Source of the DNA: Alphaproteobacteria bacterium
Lineage (GTDB): Bacteria; Pseudomonadota; Alphaproteobacteria; Sphingomonadales; Sphingomonadaceae
Assembly: GCA_018828205.1 (NCBI GenBank)
Contig: JAHJWA010000050.1
Location: 1-5,230, forward strand
DNA length: 5,230 bases
Direction of reading: 5' to 3'
Shown: positions 1 through 5,230 of the stretch, in pieces
Position numbering within the stretch: the first letter of the stretch is position 1
Layout of the letters: each line of letters starts with the position of its first letter
The notes under the pieces: model-generated
Seen by the model: only the letters and a program-made list of their open reading frames with translations
What the model was told of the DNA's origin: nothing
Database searches by the model: none
Position numbers and translations under genes: made by a program

Positions 1-868
1 CCAGCGCCTGCAAGGCGCGCGCCGCGTGACCGGCGGCCGCGAGCCGGCCCACACCAGGCAGCATCACCACGAATTCGTCGCCGCCGAGCCGGGCCACCAT
101 CGTTCCGATGGGGAAGGCGGATACCAGCCGCGTCGCAAAGGCGCACAGGGCTGCATCACCGATTTGGTGACCCAGCATATCGTTGATCTGCTTGAAGCGA
201 TCGAGATCGATCAAGAGCAGGCTCAGCTGATCCCCGCGGCTCCGCGTCCGCTCCAGCGCCGTTTCCAACTCGCTGCGAAACAGCGCACGGTTCGGCAGCG
301 TCGTGGTTGAATCATGCGTCGCCGCGAGGCGATTCTGCTCCGAGACCCGCAGCCGGTCGACCGCGGCAGCGATGAGGTTGGCGTAGCCACGCAGGAAGCG
401 GGTATCGCCGGGGGTAAAATGCCGCGGGGTGCGGCTGTCGACCTGCAATATGCCAAAGGGCGGCCGCCCGTCGGCGCCCAGAATGATCACGCTGACGATC
501 GCCCTGACGCCGCTTTGCTTGATGAACTTGGCGTATTCGAACCGGGTCTCGGTCTCGATGTCGTTGGAAACCACGGGCTCGCCCGTCTTGAGGGCATGGC
601 CTTCGGACGAGCCCTTTACGGCCTTGACCGTGACCTCCCCCACCACATCATCGGGCCAGCCCACGCCGGCACGCACCAGCAGGGTGACGCCGTCTTGTCG
701 AAGTTCCATAACCTTCGCGAGATCGGTTCCCAGCGCCTCGCTGACGAGCCGACAACTTTCCGTGAGAATTTCGTCGAGGCTGTCGGAGCGCAAGGCCAGT
801 TCGCCGAACCGCGCCAGAACCTTTTGCTGGCGCAATAGCGAAGCCACCGTGGGATCAACTTCTGACAA
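1..868 (-). CDS. GAF-GGDEF diguanylate cyclase (C-terminus cut by window edge)
   Basis: Probable cytoplasmic diguanylate cyclase, making cyclic di-GMP from two GTP under control of an N-terminal GAF sensor. The window shows 289 codons. Residues about 15-165 read as a GAF domain. No signal peptide or membrane segment is visible. The GGDEF domain begins near residue 185 (THDSTTTLPNRALF). It carries LIDLDRFKQIND with the predicted metal-binding Asp221, LGHQIGD ending at Asp238, and an intact GGDEF signature at 262-266 (RLGGDEFVVML), so activity is expected. The RxxD product-inhibition site expected nine residues before GGDEF is absent (PIGT at 253-256). The usual DxLTxLPNR motif has Thr instead of Leu at 188. 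The start is inferred as TTG at 868, because AAGG lies 9 bases upstream and an in-frame TAA at 901-899 closes the frame. GTG at 847 is an alternative without a ribosome binding site. The missing C-terminus could hold another domain such as EAL. The GAF ligand is unknown. It follows bioA on the same strand after 258 bases, so it is probably a separate transcript. Confidence 0.9.
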   Translation of the reverse strand, partial: MSEVDPTVASLLRQQKVLARFGELALRSDSLDEILTESCRLVSEALGTDLAKVMELRQDGVTLLVRAGVGWPDDVVGEVTVKAVKGSSEGHALKTGEPVVSNDIETETRFEYAKFIKQSGVRAIVSVIILGADGRPPFGILQVDSRTPRHFTPGDTRFLRGYANLIAAAVDRLRVSEQNRLAATHDSTTTLPNRALFRSELETALERTRSRGDQLSLLLIDLDRFKQINDMLGHQIGDAALCAFATRLVSAFPIGTMVARLGGDEFVVMLPGVGRLAAAGHAARALQAL

Positions 869-1126
869 GTTCCAACGCCTTACTGGAGGGAAGCGAACTT
901 ATAGCAAGAGCCGAAACACCCGAATAAGCGCAGATTGTTCGGCGGACCTTGCGCCATCCCGGTAGGAAAGCAACCGATCAATGCTGCTGCCCCGTCCGCC
1001 CCAATTGCTTTTGCTTGGAGAGGCTCGGCTCGTCTTGGCGCCAGTCGCTTTTCGATAGACACGGAAGAGAGAGCTTGCGATCCTTCAGACGGTGCGAGAT
1101 ATTTTTCGCTAGCGCGAAGAGAAGGG
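869..1126. other. Gap between bioA and the GGDEF gene, no gene seen
   Basis: This stretch holds the 3' end of the bio transcript and the promoter region of the cyclase gene. A small perfect hairpin TTCGC-TAGC-GCGAA is at 1105-1118. In the direction of transcription it is followed by an A-run rather than a T-run, so it is not a standard terminator. TATAAG at 903-898 (minus strand) is a possible -10 for the cyclase, but the -35 position is poor. The one sizeable open frame here (880-1062, minus) has no ribosome binding site and no recognisable content. Confidence 0.5.
878..881 (-). promoter_or_regulatory. Ribosome binding site of the GGDEF gene, supporting a TTG start
   Basis: AAGG on the minus strand lies 9 bases before the TTG at 868. 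The open frame allows only TTG 868, GTG 847 and TTG 835 near its 5' end, and only the first has a purine-rich element at useful spacing. The match is short, so the start is a best guess. Confidence 0.4.
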
Positions 1127-2374
1127 TCAGCAATGCGCCACGGTTTCCGCGATCCCGTCGTAAATCAAGGCGAGATCTTCATCGGAGATGCAATAGGGCG
1201 GCATGGTATAGACAGTGTTCCCGAGAGGGCGCAGCAAGAGGTCGGCTTCGCGGAACCGCGACAGAAGGCGGGGGCCGAGATCGGAAAGATATCCACCGCG
1301 CTGATCCTCGATCTCGAAGGCGGTGATCGTGCCGGCCCGGCGGGCATTCCGGACCCTCGGGTTATGCGCCAGTTTCTCGAGAAGGCGCGCCTGGTTCTCG
1401 GCGAGCCGCGCGATCCGTTCGAGCACCGGTTCCTCCTGCCAGATCGCGATGTTCGCCGCTGCGGCCGCGCAGGCCAGCGGGTTCGCGGTGTAGCTCGAGG
1501 AGTGGAAGAACATCCGCGCGCGATCCTGCGACAGATGGGCCGCGAAAATCGCTTCGGTCGCCATGGTGACCGCCAGCGGGACGGCGCCGCCGGTCAGTCC
1601 CTTCGACAGGCACAGGATGTCGGGGACGATCCCCGCCTGCTCGCAAGCCAGCAGCGTTCCGGTGCGCCCCCAGCCAGTCATCACTTCGTCGGCGATGAAC
1701 AATACTTCGTGAGCGGAGCAGATTCGGCGCATGTCGGCCAGGATGGCGGCATCGTAGATCTTCATTCCGCCAGCGCCGCAGATCAGCGGCTCCACGATCA
1801 GCGCCGCCGGTTCATCCCGGCACAGGGCGGTCAGTTTCTCCAGCGTCGCCGCGCCGTCGCCATGCGGGAAGGGTAGCGTCTCCACATCGAACAGCAGCGG
1901 CGAATAGGCGGCGTTGAACACCCCGCGCGCGCCCACCGACATCGCGCCGACGGTGTCGCCATGATAGGCATGCTCGAGCACGAGGATCTTGTGCCTCGAC
2001 CGCTCCGTATTCGCCCAGAAGCCGAGCGCCATCTTGAGCGCCACCTCGACGCTGGTCGATCCGGAATCGGAGAAGAAGACGCGGGTCAGTTCGTCGGGCA
2101 TCAATTGGCGAAGCCCGCGCGCGACGGCTTCGGCCGGCTCGTGCGTCCAGCCGGCGAAGATGATCTGATCGAGCTTCCCAGCCTGCTCGGCGATCGCCGC
2201 CATGATTCGGGGATGGCAATGCCCATGGGTGGTGACCCACCAGGAGGAGATCGCATCAACGATCCGGCGGCCATCGGCGGTGTGGAGTATGGCGCCCTCG
2301 GCCCGTGCAACCTGGGGAATCGGTTCGCCGCGCCCGTGCTGGGTAAAGGGGTGCCAGATGGGCGAAGCGGTCAA
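1127..2374 (-). CDS. bioA: Adenosylmethionine--8-amino-7-oxononanoate aminotransferase (DAPA synthase)
   Basis: PLP-dependent class III aminotransferase of the cytosol that converts KAPA to 7,8-diaminopelargonate (DAPA), classically with S-adenosylmethionine as amino donor. The 415 residues compare with about 429 in E. coli. Visible motifs are WHPFTQ at 7-12, SSWWVTTHGHCHP at 43-55, AYHGDT with Tyr137 and Asp140, ADEVMTGWGRTG with the cofactor Asp229, LSKGLTGG with the PLP lysine Lys258, FHSSSYTANPLACAAA from 290, and LLLRPLGN with Arg382 matching the substrate-carboxylate arginine. Phe10 sits where E. coli BioA has Tyr17, a variant common in HPFTQ-type enzymes. The start is TTG, overlapping the bioD stop as TTGA, with GGAGG 7 bases upstream. 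It is the last gene of the bioF-bioD-bioA unit. A lysine-using (BioK-type) donor preference cannot be excluded from sequence alone. Confidence 0.95.
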   Translation of the reverse strand: MTASPIWHPFTQHGRGEPIPQVARAEGAILHTADGRRIVDAISSWWVTTHGHCHPRIMAAIAEQAGKLDQIIFAGWTHEPAEAVARGLRQLMPDELTRVFFSDSGSTSVEVALKMALGFWANTERSRHKILVLEHAYHGDTVGAMSVGARGVFNAAYSPLLFDVETLPFPHGDGAATLEKLTALCRDEPAALIVEPLICGAGGMKIYDAAILADMRRICSAHEVLFIADEVMTGWGRTGTLLACEQAGIVPDILCLSKGLTGGAVPLAVTMATEAIFAAHLSQDRARMFFHSSSYTANPLACAAAAANIAIWQEEPVLERIARLAENQARLLEKLAHNPRVRNARRAGTITAFEIEDQRGGYLSDLGPRLLSRFREADLLLRPLGNTVYTMPPYCISDEDLALIYDGIAETVAHC

Positions 2375-2997
2375 CGGAAGTCCTCCAGACGGAAATGCTG
2401 GGCGAAGGCGTTTGCGAGCGTCGCGGAATTCAAAGGTTCGAGGAACGGCAGCCGGCCGAGCCGGTCTACCCCGCCAATGCGCGCGATGGTGCGCTCGCTT
2501 TCTTCGTTCGCGTCCCCGACGAATGCCACACCCAGGATGGGGACTTCGCGAGATCGCAAGGCCTCGATGCTGAGCAGGCTGTGGTTGATCGTGCCAAGCC
2601 CCGTGCGCGCGACGATGATCGTCGGCAGGCGCCAGCGCGCGAAGACATCGGCAAACAGGATATTCGGCGTCAGAGGCACCAGCGCGCCGCCGGCCCCCTC
2701 GATCACCAGCGGACGGATTGCGGGCGGTTCGAGCCGGGCCGGATCTATCGCCACGCCATCGCGTGCGGCCGCCTCATGCGGCGAGCAGGGCGTGGTCAGC
2801 CGATAGGCTTCGGGTAGGATGTTCGAGGCTGGCAGTCCGCTCAGCGCCGCGACGCGTTCTCGGTCGCTGCCATCGTCGAGGCCTGCCTGGACCGGCTTCC
2901 AGTAATGGGCCCGGAGCGCGCCCGCGAGCCCTGCCGCGAACACGGTCTTGCCGATCTCGGTATCGGTGCCGGTGACGACGAAGGCCGGGCCGCTCAT
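2371..2997 (-). CDS. bioD: ATP-dependent dethiobiotin synthetase
   Basis: Cytosolic P-loop enzyme that closes the ureido ring of dethiobiotin from DAPA, CO2 and ATP. This is the step after BioA. The 208 residues are somewhat shorter than the roughly 225 of E. coli BioD. The nucleotide loop GTDTEIGKT is at 10-18 with Lys17. YWKPVQAG follows with Lys34, matching the catalytic lysine of KPVASG in E. coli; the E. coli serine in that motif is alanine here. Asp45 in the GSDRERV stretch probably corresponds to the metal-binding Asp54. VIEGAGG at 98-104 carries Glu100, matching E. coli Glu115. The ATG overlaps the bioF stop as ATGA, and GAGG sits 7 bases before it. Its TGA overlaps the bioA start. 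It is the middle gene of a translationally coupled operon, so the three proteins are likely made in linked amounts. Confidence 0.95.
   Translation of the reverse strand: MSGPAFVVTGTDTEIGKTVFAAGLAGALRAHYWKPVQAGLDDGSDRERVAALSGLPASNILPEAYRLTTPCSPHEAAARDGVAIDPARLEPPAIRPLVIEGAGGALVPLTPNILFADVFARWRLPTIIVARTGLGTINHSLLSIEALRSREVPILGVAFVGDANEESERTIARIGGVDRLGRLPFLEPLNSATLANAFAQHFRLEDFR
2382..2386 (-). promoter_or_regulatory. Strong ribosome binding site fixing the TTG start of bioA
   Basis: GGAGG lies inside the last codons of bioD on the minus strand, 7 bases before TTG at 2374. This near-perfect spacing, the 4-base overlap with the bioD TGA, and the family N-terminus (IWHPFTQ begins at residue 6) together favour TTG over any later start. 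Confidence 0.75.
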
Positions 2998-4172
2998 GGC
3001 GCGACCTCGGAAAGAGCCTGGGCCAGCGCCGCAATATGCTGCGCATCGATGTTGAGCGTGATCGAAATCCGCAGGCGCGAGGTTCCTTCCGGAACGGTGG
3101 GAGGACGAATTCCGCGGACATCGAAACCGGCCGCTTGAAGCGCGCCTGCCAGCGCCATCGTCCTTGCCGGATCGCCGAGAACCAGCGGCAGGATAGGCGA
3201 AGCAGTCTTGCGAGCGCCGAACGGGGCGAGCAGGCGTTCCGCTTCGGCAATCAGCGTTTCAAGGCGCGCCCGCCGCTCGGGTTCGTCGGCAAGGATCCGC
3301 AGCGCCTCGCGCACCGCGCGCGCCATCAGCGGGGAGGGGGCAGTCGAGAAGATAAACCCGCGCCCGCGATTGACGAGAAACTCGCGCACGATGCGCGGAC
3401 CGCACACCAGCGCGCCCTCGCACCCCAGCGCCTTGCCGCAAGTTTTCAGGGTAACGACATCGGGACGCCCGTCGAGCGCGGCGGCCAACCCTCGGCCATC
3501 GGGTCCGAACACTCCGGTGGCGTGAGCCTCGTCGATCAGCAGGATCGCTTCGTGCCGCTCGGCGACCGATGCGAGGTCGGCCAGCGGAGCCTTGGTGCCG
3601 TCCATGCTGTATAGGCTCTCCACCGCGATCCAAGGGCGGCCGGTGCCCCCCGCACGCCGCCAGGCGGCGATCGTATCCGCGAATGCCTCGGCATCATTGT
3701 GCGCCACGGCCAGCGTTTCGCAGCGCGCGAGACGAATCCCTTCATGCGCGCTTGCGTGAATGAGTTCGTCGTGAAGGATCAGATCGCCGGTTTGCGGCAA
3801 GGTCGAAAACAGCGCGGAATTGGCGGCGAAGCCCGATGAACAGTAGAGCGCGGCGTCGGTACCGAAGAAGGCGGCCGCCTCGGCCTCCAGCGCTTCGTGC
3901 TCGGGATGGTTGCCCCGCAACAAGCGCGACCCGCCCGAGCCCACCGGGACGCCCTCCTTCATCGCCTCGCCGACCGCCTGCGCCAGGCGCGGCGAGTCCG
4001 CCAAAGCGAGATAGTCGTTCGAAGAAAAATCGATACCCTGGCGCGCCTCCAGATGTCGGGCCTTTCCGGTGGCGCCCAGCCTTTGCAAATCCGCAGTCTG
4101 GCTCGCGAACAGCCCGCGACTATCGACCATCGGCCCAAGCGGATGGCGGGATGCGTTGGTATCGGTCAGCAT
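2994..4172 (-). CDS. bioF: 8-amino-7-oxononanoate synthase (KAPA synthase)
   Basis: PLP-dependent alpha-oxoamine synthase that condenses L-alanine with a pimeloyl thioester, releasing CO2 and giving KAPA, the substrate of BioA. The 392 residues compare with 384 in E. coli. Landmarks are FSSNDYLALA at 49-58, VGSGGSRLLRGNHPEHEALE from 77, DELIHAS with the cofactor-stacking His139, ESLYSMDG with Glu185, IDEAHATGVFGPDGRG with Asp214 and His217, KTCGKALG with the PLP lysine Lys247, and TSRLRISI with Arg368 as the likely substrate-carboxylate arginine. The start is ATG at 4172 with GAGGG 6 bases upstream. First gene of the bioFDA unit. The other alpha-oxoamine synthases (HemA, Kbl, Spt) share this fold, but adjacency to bioD and bioA settles the call. 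I see no clear sigma-70 promoter or BioR-type palindrome in the leader. Confidence 0.95.
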   Translation of the reverse strand: MLTDTNASRHPLGPMVDSRGLFASQTADLQRLGATGKARHLEARQGIDFSSNDYLALADSPRLAQAVGEAMKEGVPVGSGGSRLLRGNHPEHEALEAEAAAFFGTDAALYCSSGFAANSALFSTLPQTGDLILHDELIHASAHEGIRLARCETLAVAHNDAEAFADTIAAWRRAGGTGRPWIAVESLYSMDGTKAPLADLASVAERHEAILLIDEAHATGVFGPDGRGLAAALDGRPDVVTLKTCGKALGCEGALVCGPRIVREFLVNRGRGFIFSTAPSPLMARAVREALRILADEPERRARLETLIAEAERLLAPFGARKTASPILPLVLGDPARTMALAGALQAAGFDVRGIRPPTVPEGTSRLRISITLNIDAQHIAALAQALSEVAP

Positions 4173-4296
4173 GGGCGGCCCTCTGCATCAGGCTCGCGGC
4201 GAACTCAACCGATGGCAGCGCCCCGGATCACGGTTGCGATCTGTCCTTCGCGCCTGCGGCTGCAGCCCTGCCGCTTGCGTCCGGCGCGGGCAAAGA
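4173..4296 (-). promoter_or_regulatory. Leader and presumed promoter region of the bioFDA operon
   Basis: This 124-base stretch lies between the tRNA terminator and the bioF ATG, so the operon promoter must lie here unless transcription reads through. It is very GC-rich, with a 10-base palindrome GGCTGCAGCC at 4258-4267 and the GAGGG ribosome binding site at 4179-4183. No good -35/-10 pair, BirA-like site or BioR-like site was found. The call rests on position, not on a recognised motif. Confidence 0.4.
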
Positions 4297-4330
4297 AAAA
4301 CCCCGCAAATCCGGAGGATTACGGGGTTTT
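4293..4330 (-). terminator. Rho-independent terminator after tRNA-Val
   Basis: The arms at 4322-4330 and 4297-4305 form a perfect 9-base-pair stem (AAAACCCCG with CGGGGTTTT). A nested 5-pair stem (AATCC/GGATT, 4308-4312 with 4316-4320) sits around a 3-base GGA loop. Read on the minus strand, the hairpin is followed by T5-C-T3. It begins 5 bases past the tRNA CCA end, so it ends the tRNA transcript and insulates the bio operon. On the plus strand the stem also ends in TTTT, so it may work in both directions. Confidence 0.88.
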
Positions 4331-4334
4331 CGAA

Positions 4335-4409
4335 TGGTGGGCGTAGAGAGAGTTGAACTCCCGGCCCCTGCGATGTCAACACAGTGCTCTACCACTGAGC
4401 TATACGCCC
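4335..4409 (-). tRNA. tRNA-Val (anticodon GAC)
   Basis: The 75-base gene folds as a full cloverleaf on the minus strand. The acceptor stem is GGGCGTA with TACGCCC. The D arm is GCTC-AGTGGTA-GAGC. The anticodon stem CTGTG/CGCAG carries the loop TTGACAT, with GAC at 4377-4375. The T arm is GGGAG-TTCAACT-CTCTC with one G-U pair. The discriminator base is A and the CCA end is encoded at 4337-4335. Anticodon GAC reads the valine codons GUC and GUU. It lies between cpdR and the bio operon on the same strand and is followed at once by a strong terminator. No classical promoter is obvious upstream; TACATT at 4424-4419 is a weak -10 candidate. Confidence 0.96.
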
Positions 4410-4532
4410 ACACTATCGAATGTACCGCGGCCCTGTAAGGGTGCTGCGGCAGGCGGGCCGTTTAGCGAGAGGTCCCTTCGCGCGCAAGTGGTCATTCGCG
4501 CGAATTTTGGCCGGGGAGCCATTCTGCGCGAA
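4410..4532. other. Intergenic region between cpdR and tRNA-Val with CG-rich near-palindromes
   Basis: The 123 bases hold no gene I can support. There is a perfect 12-base palindrome ATTCGCGCGAAT at 4494-4505, with related near-palindromes at 4477-4487 (TTCGCGCGCAA) and 4521-4532 (ATTCTGCGCGAA). A short inverted repeat CCCTGTAAGGG is at 4431-4441. The tRNA promoter must lie here unless the tRNA is co-transcribed with cpdR. No typical U-tailed terminator follows cpdR. Confidence 0.5.
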
Positions 4533-4934
4533 CTACAGGATGGCCGAGATCCGGTCCTCGAGCGCGCGCTCGACCTCCAGCACCAGATCCTTGAGGTGGA
4601 AGGGCTTTGACAGCACCTTGGCCTGCGGCTGTTCGCGGCTCGCCTTGAGGGTCACCGCAGCGAAGCCGGTGATGAACATCACCTTGGTATCGGGGCTGAT
4701 CTCGTTGCAGCGCTGCGCCAGCTCGATTCCGTCCATTTCCGGCATGACGATGTCGGACAAGAGCAAGTCGTAGAGCTTCGTTTGAAGCAGGGGCAACGCC
4801 GCGGTTCCGCGATCGACCGCATCGACGGCGAAGCCTGCCTGTTCGAGTGCGCGCACCAGGTAGGACCGCATGGCATCGTCGTCTTCGGCGAGAAGGATTT
4901 GAGCGCGGTGAAAATCTGTCATGGCGTATCCCAT
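4533..4934 (-). CDS. cpdR: CpdR-like single-domain response regulator
   Basis: A receiver domain with no output domain, 133 residues. In Caulobacter, CpdR in its unphosphorylated form brings substrates to the ClpXP protease, and the CckA-ChpT phosphorelay switches it off. Residues 12-19 (QILLAEDD) give the acidic pocket Asp18-Asp19. The phospho-acceptor is Asp61 in LLLSDIVMPEMDGIELAQR. Thr89 lies in the highly characteristic KVMFITGFAAV, and Lys110 is in AKVLSKPFHLKDLV. The DIVMPxMDGIELAQR, MFITGFAAV and VLSKPFHL wording matches what I recall of alphaproteobacterial CpdR rather than CheY or DivK. The start is ATG at 4934, chosen because AAGGAG sits 8 bases upstream. ATG at 4922 (MTDFHR) has only a poor upstream site and would give 129 residues. 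It is divergent from the amidohydrolase-like gene, and tRNA-Val follows on the same strand. Its chpT and cckA partners are not in the window. Confidence 0.9.
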   Translation of the reverse strand: MGYAMTDFHRAQILLAEDDDAMRSYLVRALEQAGFAVDAVDRGTAALPLLQTKLYDLLLSDIVMPEMDGIELAQRCNEISPDTKVMFITGFAAVTLKASREQPQAKVLSKPFHLKDLVLEVERALEDRISAIL

Positions 4935-5069
4935 AGGCCATGCTCCTTAAAAAAGCCTTGGGAGATACGCACCTGTCCAGGGGTGGGGCAGATCGGGGCG
5001 TGGATCGGATCGGCAAATCTCGCGGGGAATGATTTTGACTTGCGCGCGCGATCCGTCCAGCAACCGGGC
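4935..5069. promoter_or_regulatory. Divergent intergenic region between cpdR and the amidohydrolase-like gene
   Basis: These 135 bases should hold the promoters of both divergent genes. TTGACT at 5035-5040 on the plus strand matches the -35 hexamer at five of six positions, but no good -10 follows before the ATG at 5070. On the minus strand TGGACA at 4979-4974 resembles a -35, again without a clear -10. GATCGG occurs three times (4991, 5003, 5008), and GTCCAG twice (4975-4980 and 5055-5060). No CtrA site (TTAA-N7-TTAA) is visible; there is one TTAA at 4947-4950. Confidence 0.4.
4943..4948 (-). promoter_or_regulatory. Ribosome binding site of cpdR
   Basis: AAGGAG on the minus strand lies 8 bases before ATG 4934. 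An ATG in another frame at 4941 begins only 1 base after it, too close to be used, and opens an unrelated shadow frame. This decides the 4934 start over 4922. Confidence 0.7.
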
Positions 5070-5230
5070 ATGGCCTCTTCCAGGATCATCGCTTGGCCGG
5101 TCGCCGGCACCCACCTCGGCGGATGCATACCCGGCACGCATGATCCAGCATTCAGCCTCCATGTCCCCGAGCGGCTCACCCTTCCGATCGTGATCGCCGC
5201 CCCGCATGGCGGACGCAATTATCCGCCCGG
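5070..5230 (+). CDS. Probable N-formylglutamate amidohydrolase-family protein (N-terminus only)
   Basis: Only 53 codons are visible before the right edge. They read MASSRIIAWP..., then FSLHVPERLTLPIVIAAP with HGGRNYPP directly after it. A hydrophobic strand leading into PHGGRNYP near residues 45-52 fits the first conserved motif of the N-formylglutamate amidohydrolase family (typically VPHSGRxYP), in which His46 would be a metal ligand. The family hydrolyses N-formylglutamate to formate and glutamate in histidine breakdown, but many members lie outside hut operons and have unknown substrates. ATG 5070 has no good ribosome binding site. The frame stays open upstream, so TTG 5040 or GTG 4983 are possible starts. 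TTGACT 30 to 35 bases before the ATG would also allow a leaderless transcript, though no -10 supports that. It is divergent from cpdR. Confidence 0.65.
   Translation, partial: MASSRIIAWPVAGTHLGGCIPGTHDPAFSLHVPERLTLPIVIAAPHGGRNYPP

Noticed and set aside
893..902. TTATAGCAAG as a BioR-type biotin repressor site
   Set aside because: It matches the palindromic BioR consensus only partly (about 7 of 10) and lies at the cyclase gene rather than upstream of bioF, so a regulatory role in biotin synthesis is not supported.
314..965. Plus-strand open frames of 174 and 178 residues
   Set aside because: They are antisense to the GAF-GGDEF gene, whose minus-strand frame carries intact conserved motifs.
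880..1062. 60-residue open frame on the minus strand between bioA and the GGDEF gene
   Set aside because: It starts at GTG with a pyrimidine-rich upstream sequence and no ribosome binding site, and the protein resembles no family I recognise. Chance open frames of this length are common in GC-rich DNA.
1105..1118. Hairpin downstream of bioA as a terminator
   Set aside because: The stem is only 5 pairs, and in the minus direction it is followed by an A-run instead of a T-run.
935..1876. Long plus-strand open frame of 313 residues
   Set aside because: Most of it lies antisense to bioA, whose catalytic motifs are all present. The arginine- and glycine-rich translation is typical of a GC-rich shadow frame.
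4919..5218. 99-residue minus-strand open frame upstream of cpdR
   Set aside because: It overlaps the cpdR start and its ribosome binding site, and it is antisense to the amidohydrolase-like N-terminus, which has recognisable family wording.

Overview
The window is GC-rich bacterial DNA. It looks like chromosome of an alphaproteobacterium, most likely from the Sphingomonadales or a close relative. That placement rests on three things seen here: a CpdR-type single-domain response regulator (an alphaproteobacterial cell-cycle factor), a bioF-bioD-bioA cluster with alphaproteobacterial wording such as YWKPVQAG in BioD and FHSSSYTANP in BioA, and the style of the start regions. I see no mobile element, CRISPR array, rRNA or sign of recent transfer.

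Layout from left to right: (1) 1-868, minus strand: a GAF-GGDEF diguanylate cyclase that runs off the left edge, so its C-terminus is missing. (2) 869-1126: a 258-base gap with the cyclase leader and a short weak hairpin, and no convincing gene. (3) 1127-4172, minus strand: bioF, bioD and bioA, in that order of transcription. Both junctions are 4-base start/stop overlaps, so this is one translationally coupled unit for three consecutive steps of biotin synthesis (pimeloyl thioester to KAPA to DAPA to dethiobiotin). (4) 4173-4296: the leader of the bio operon. (5) 4297-4330: a strong rho-independent hairpin ending the tRNA transcript. (6) 4335-4409, minus strand: tRNA-Val(GAC) with encoded CCA. 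(7) 4533-4934, minus strand: a CpdR-like response regulator. (8) 4935-5069: a divergent intergenic region. (9) 5070 to the right edge, plus strand: the first 53 codons of a probable N-formylglutamate amidohydrolase-family gene.

Functionally these are separate units. The bio genes turn a pimeloyl thioester into dethiobiotin, while bioB and the pimelate-supplying genes (bioC/bioH, bioZ or others) are not in the window. CpdR would control ClpXP-dependent proteolysis in the cell cycle, and the GGDEF protein would make cyclic di-GMP. Both are regulators, but nothing in the sequence ties them to each other or to biotin.

I did not find an undescribed system. The points most worth a second look are the TTG start of bioA, the cyclase's lack of a canonical inhibitory site and its altered motif, and the divergent cpdR/amidohydrolase arrangement beside a tRNA gene.
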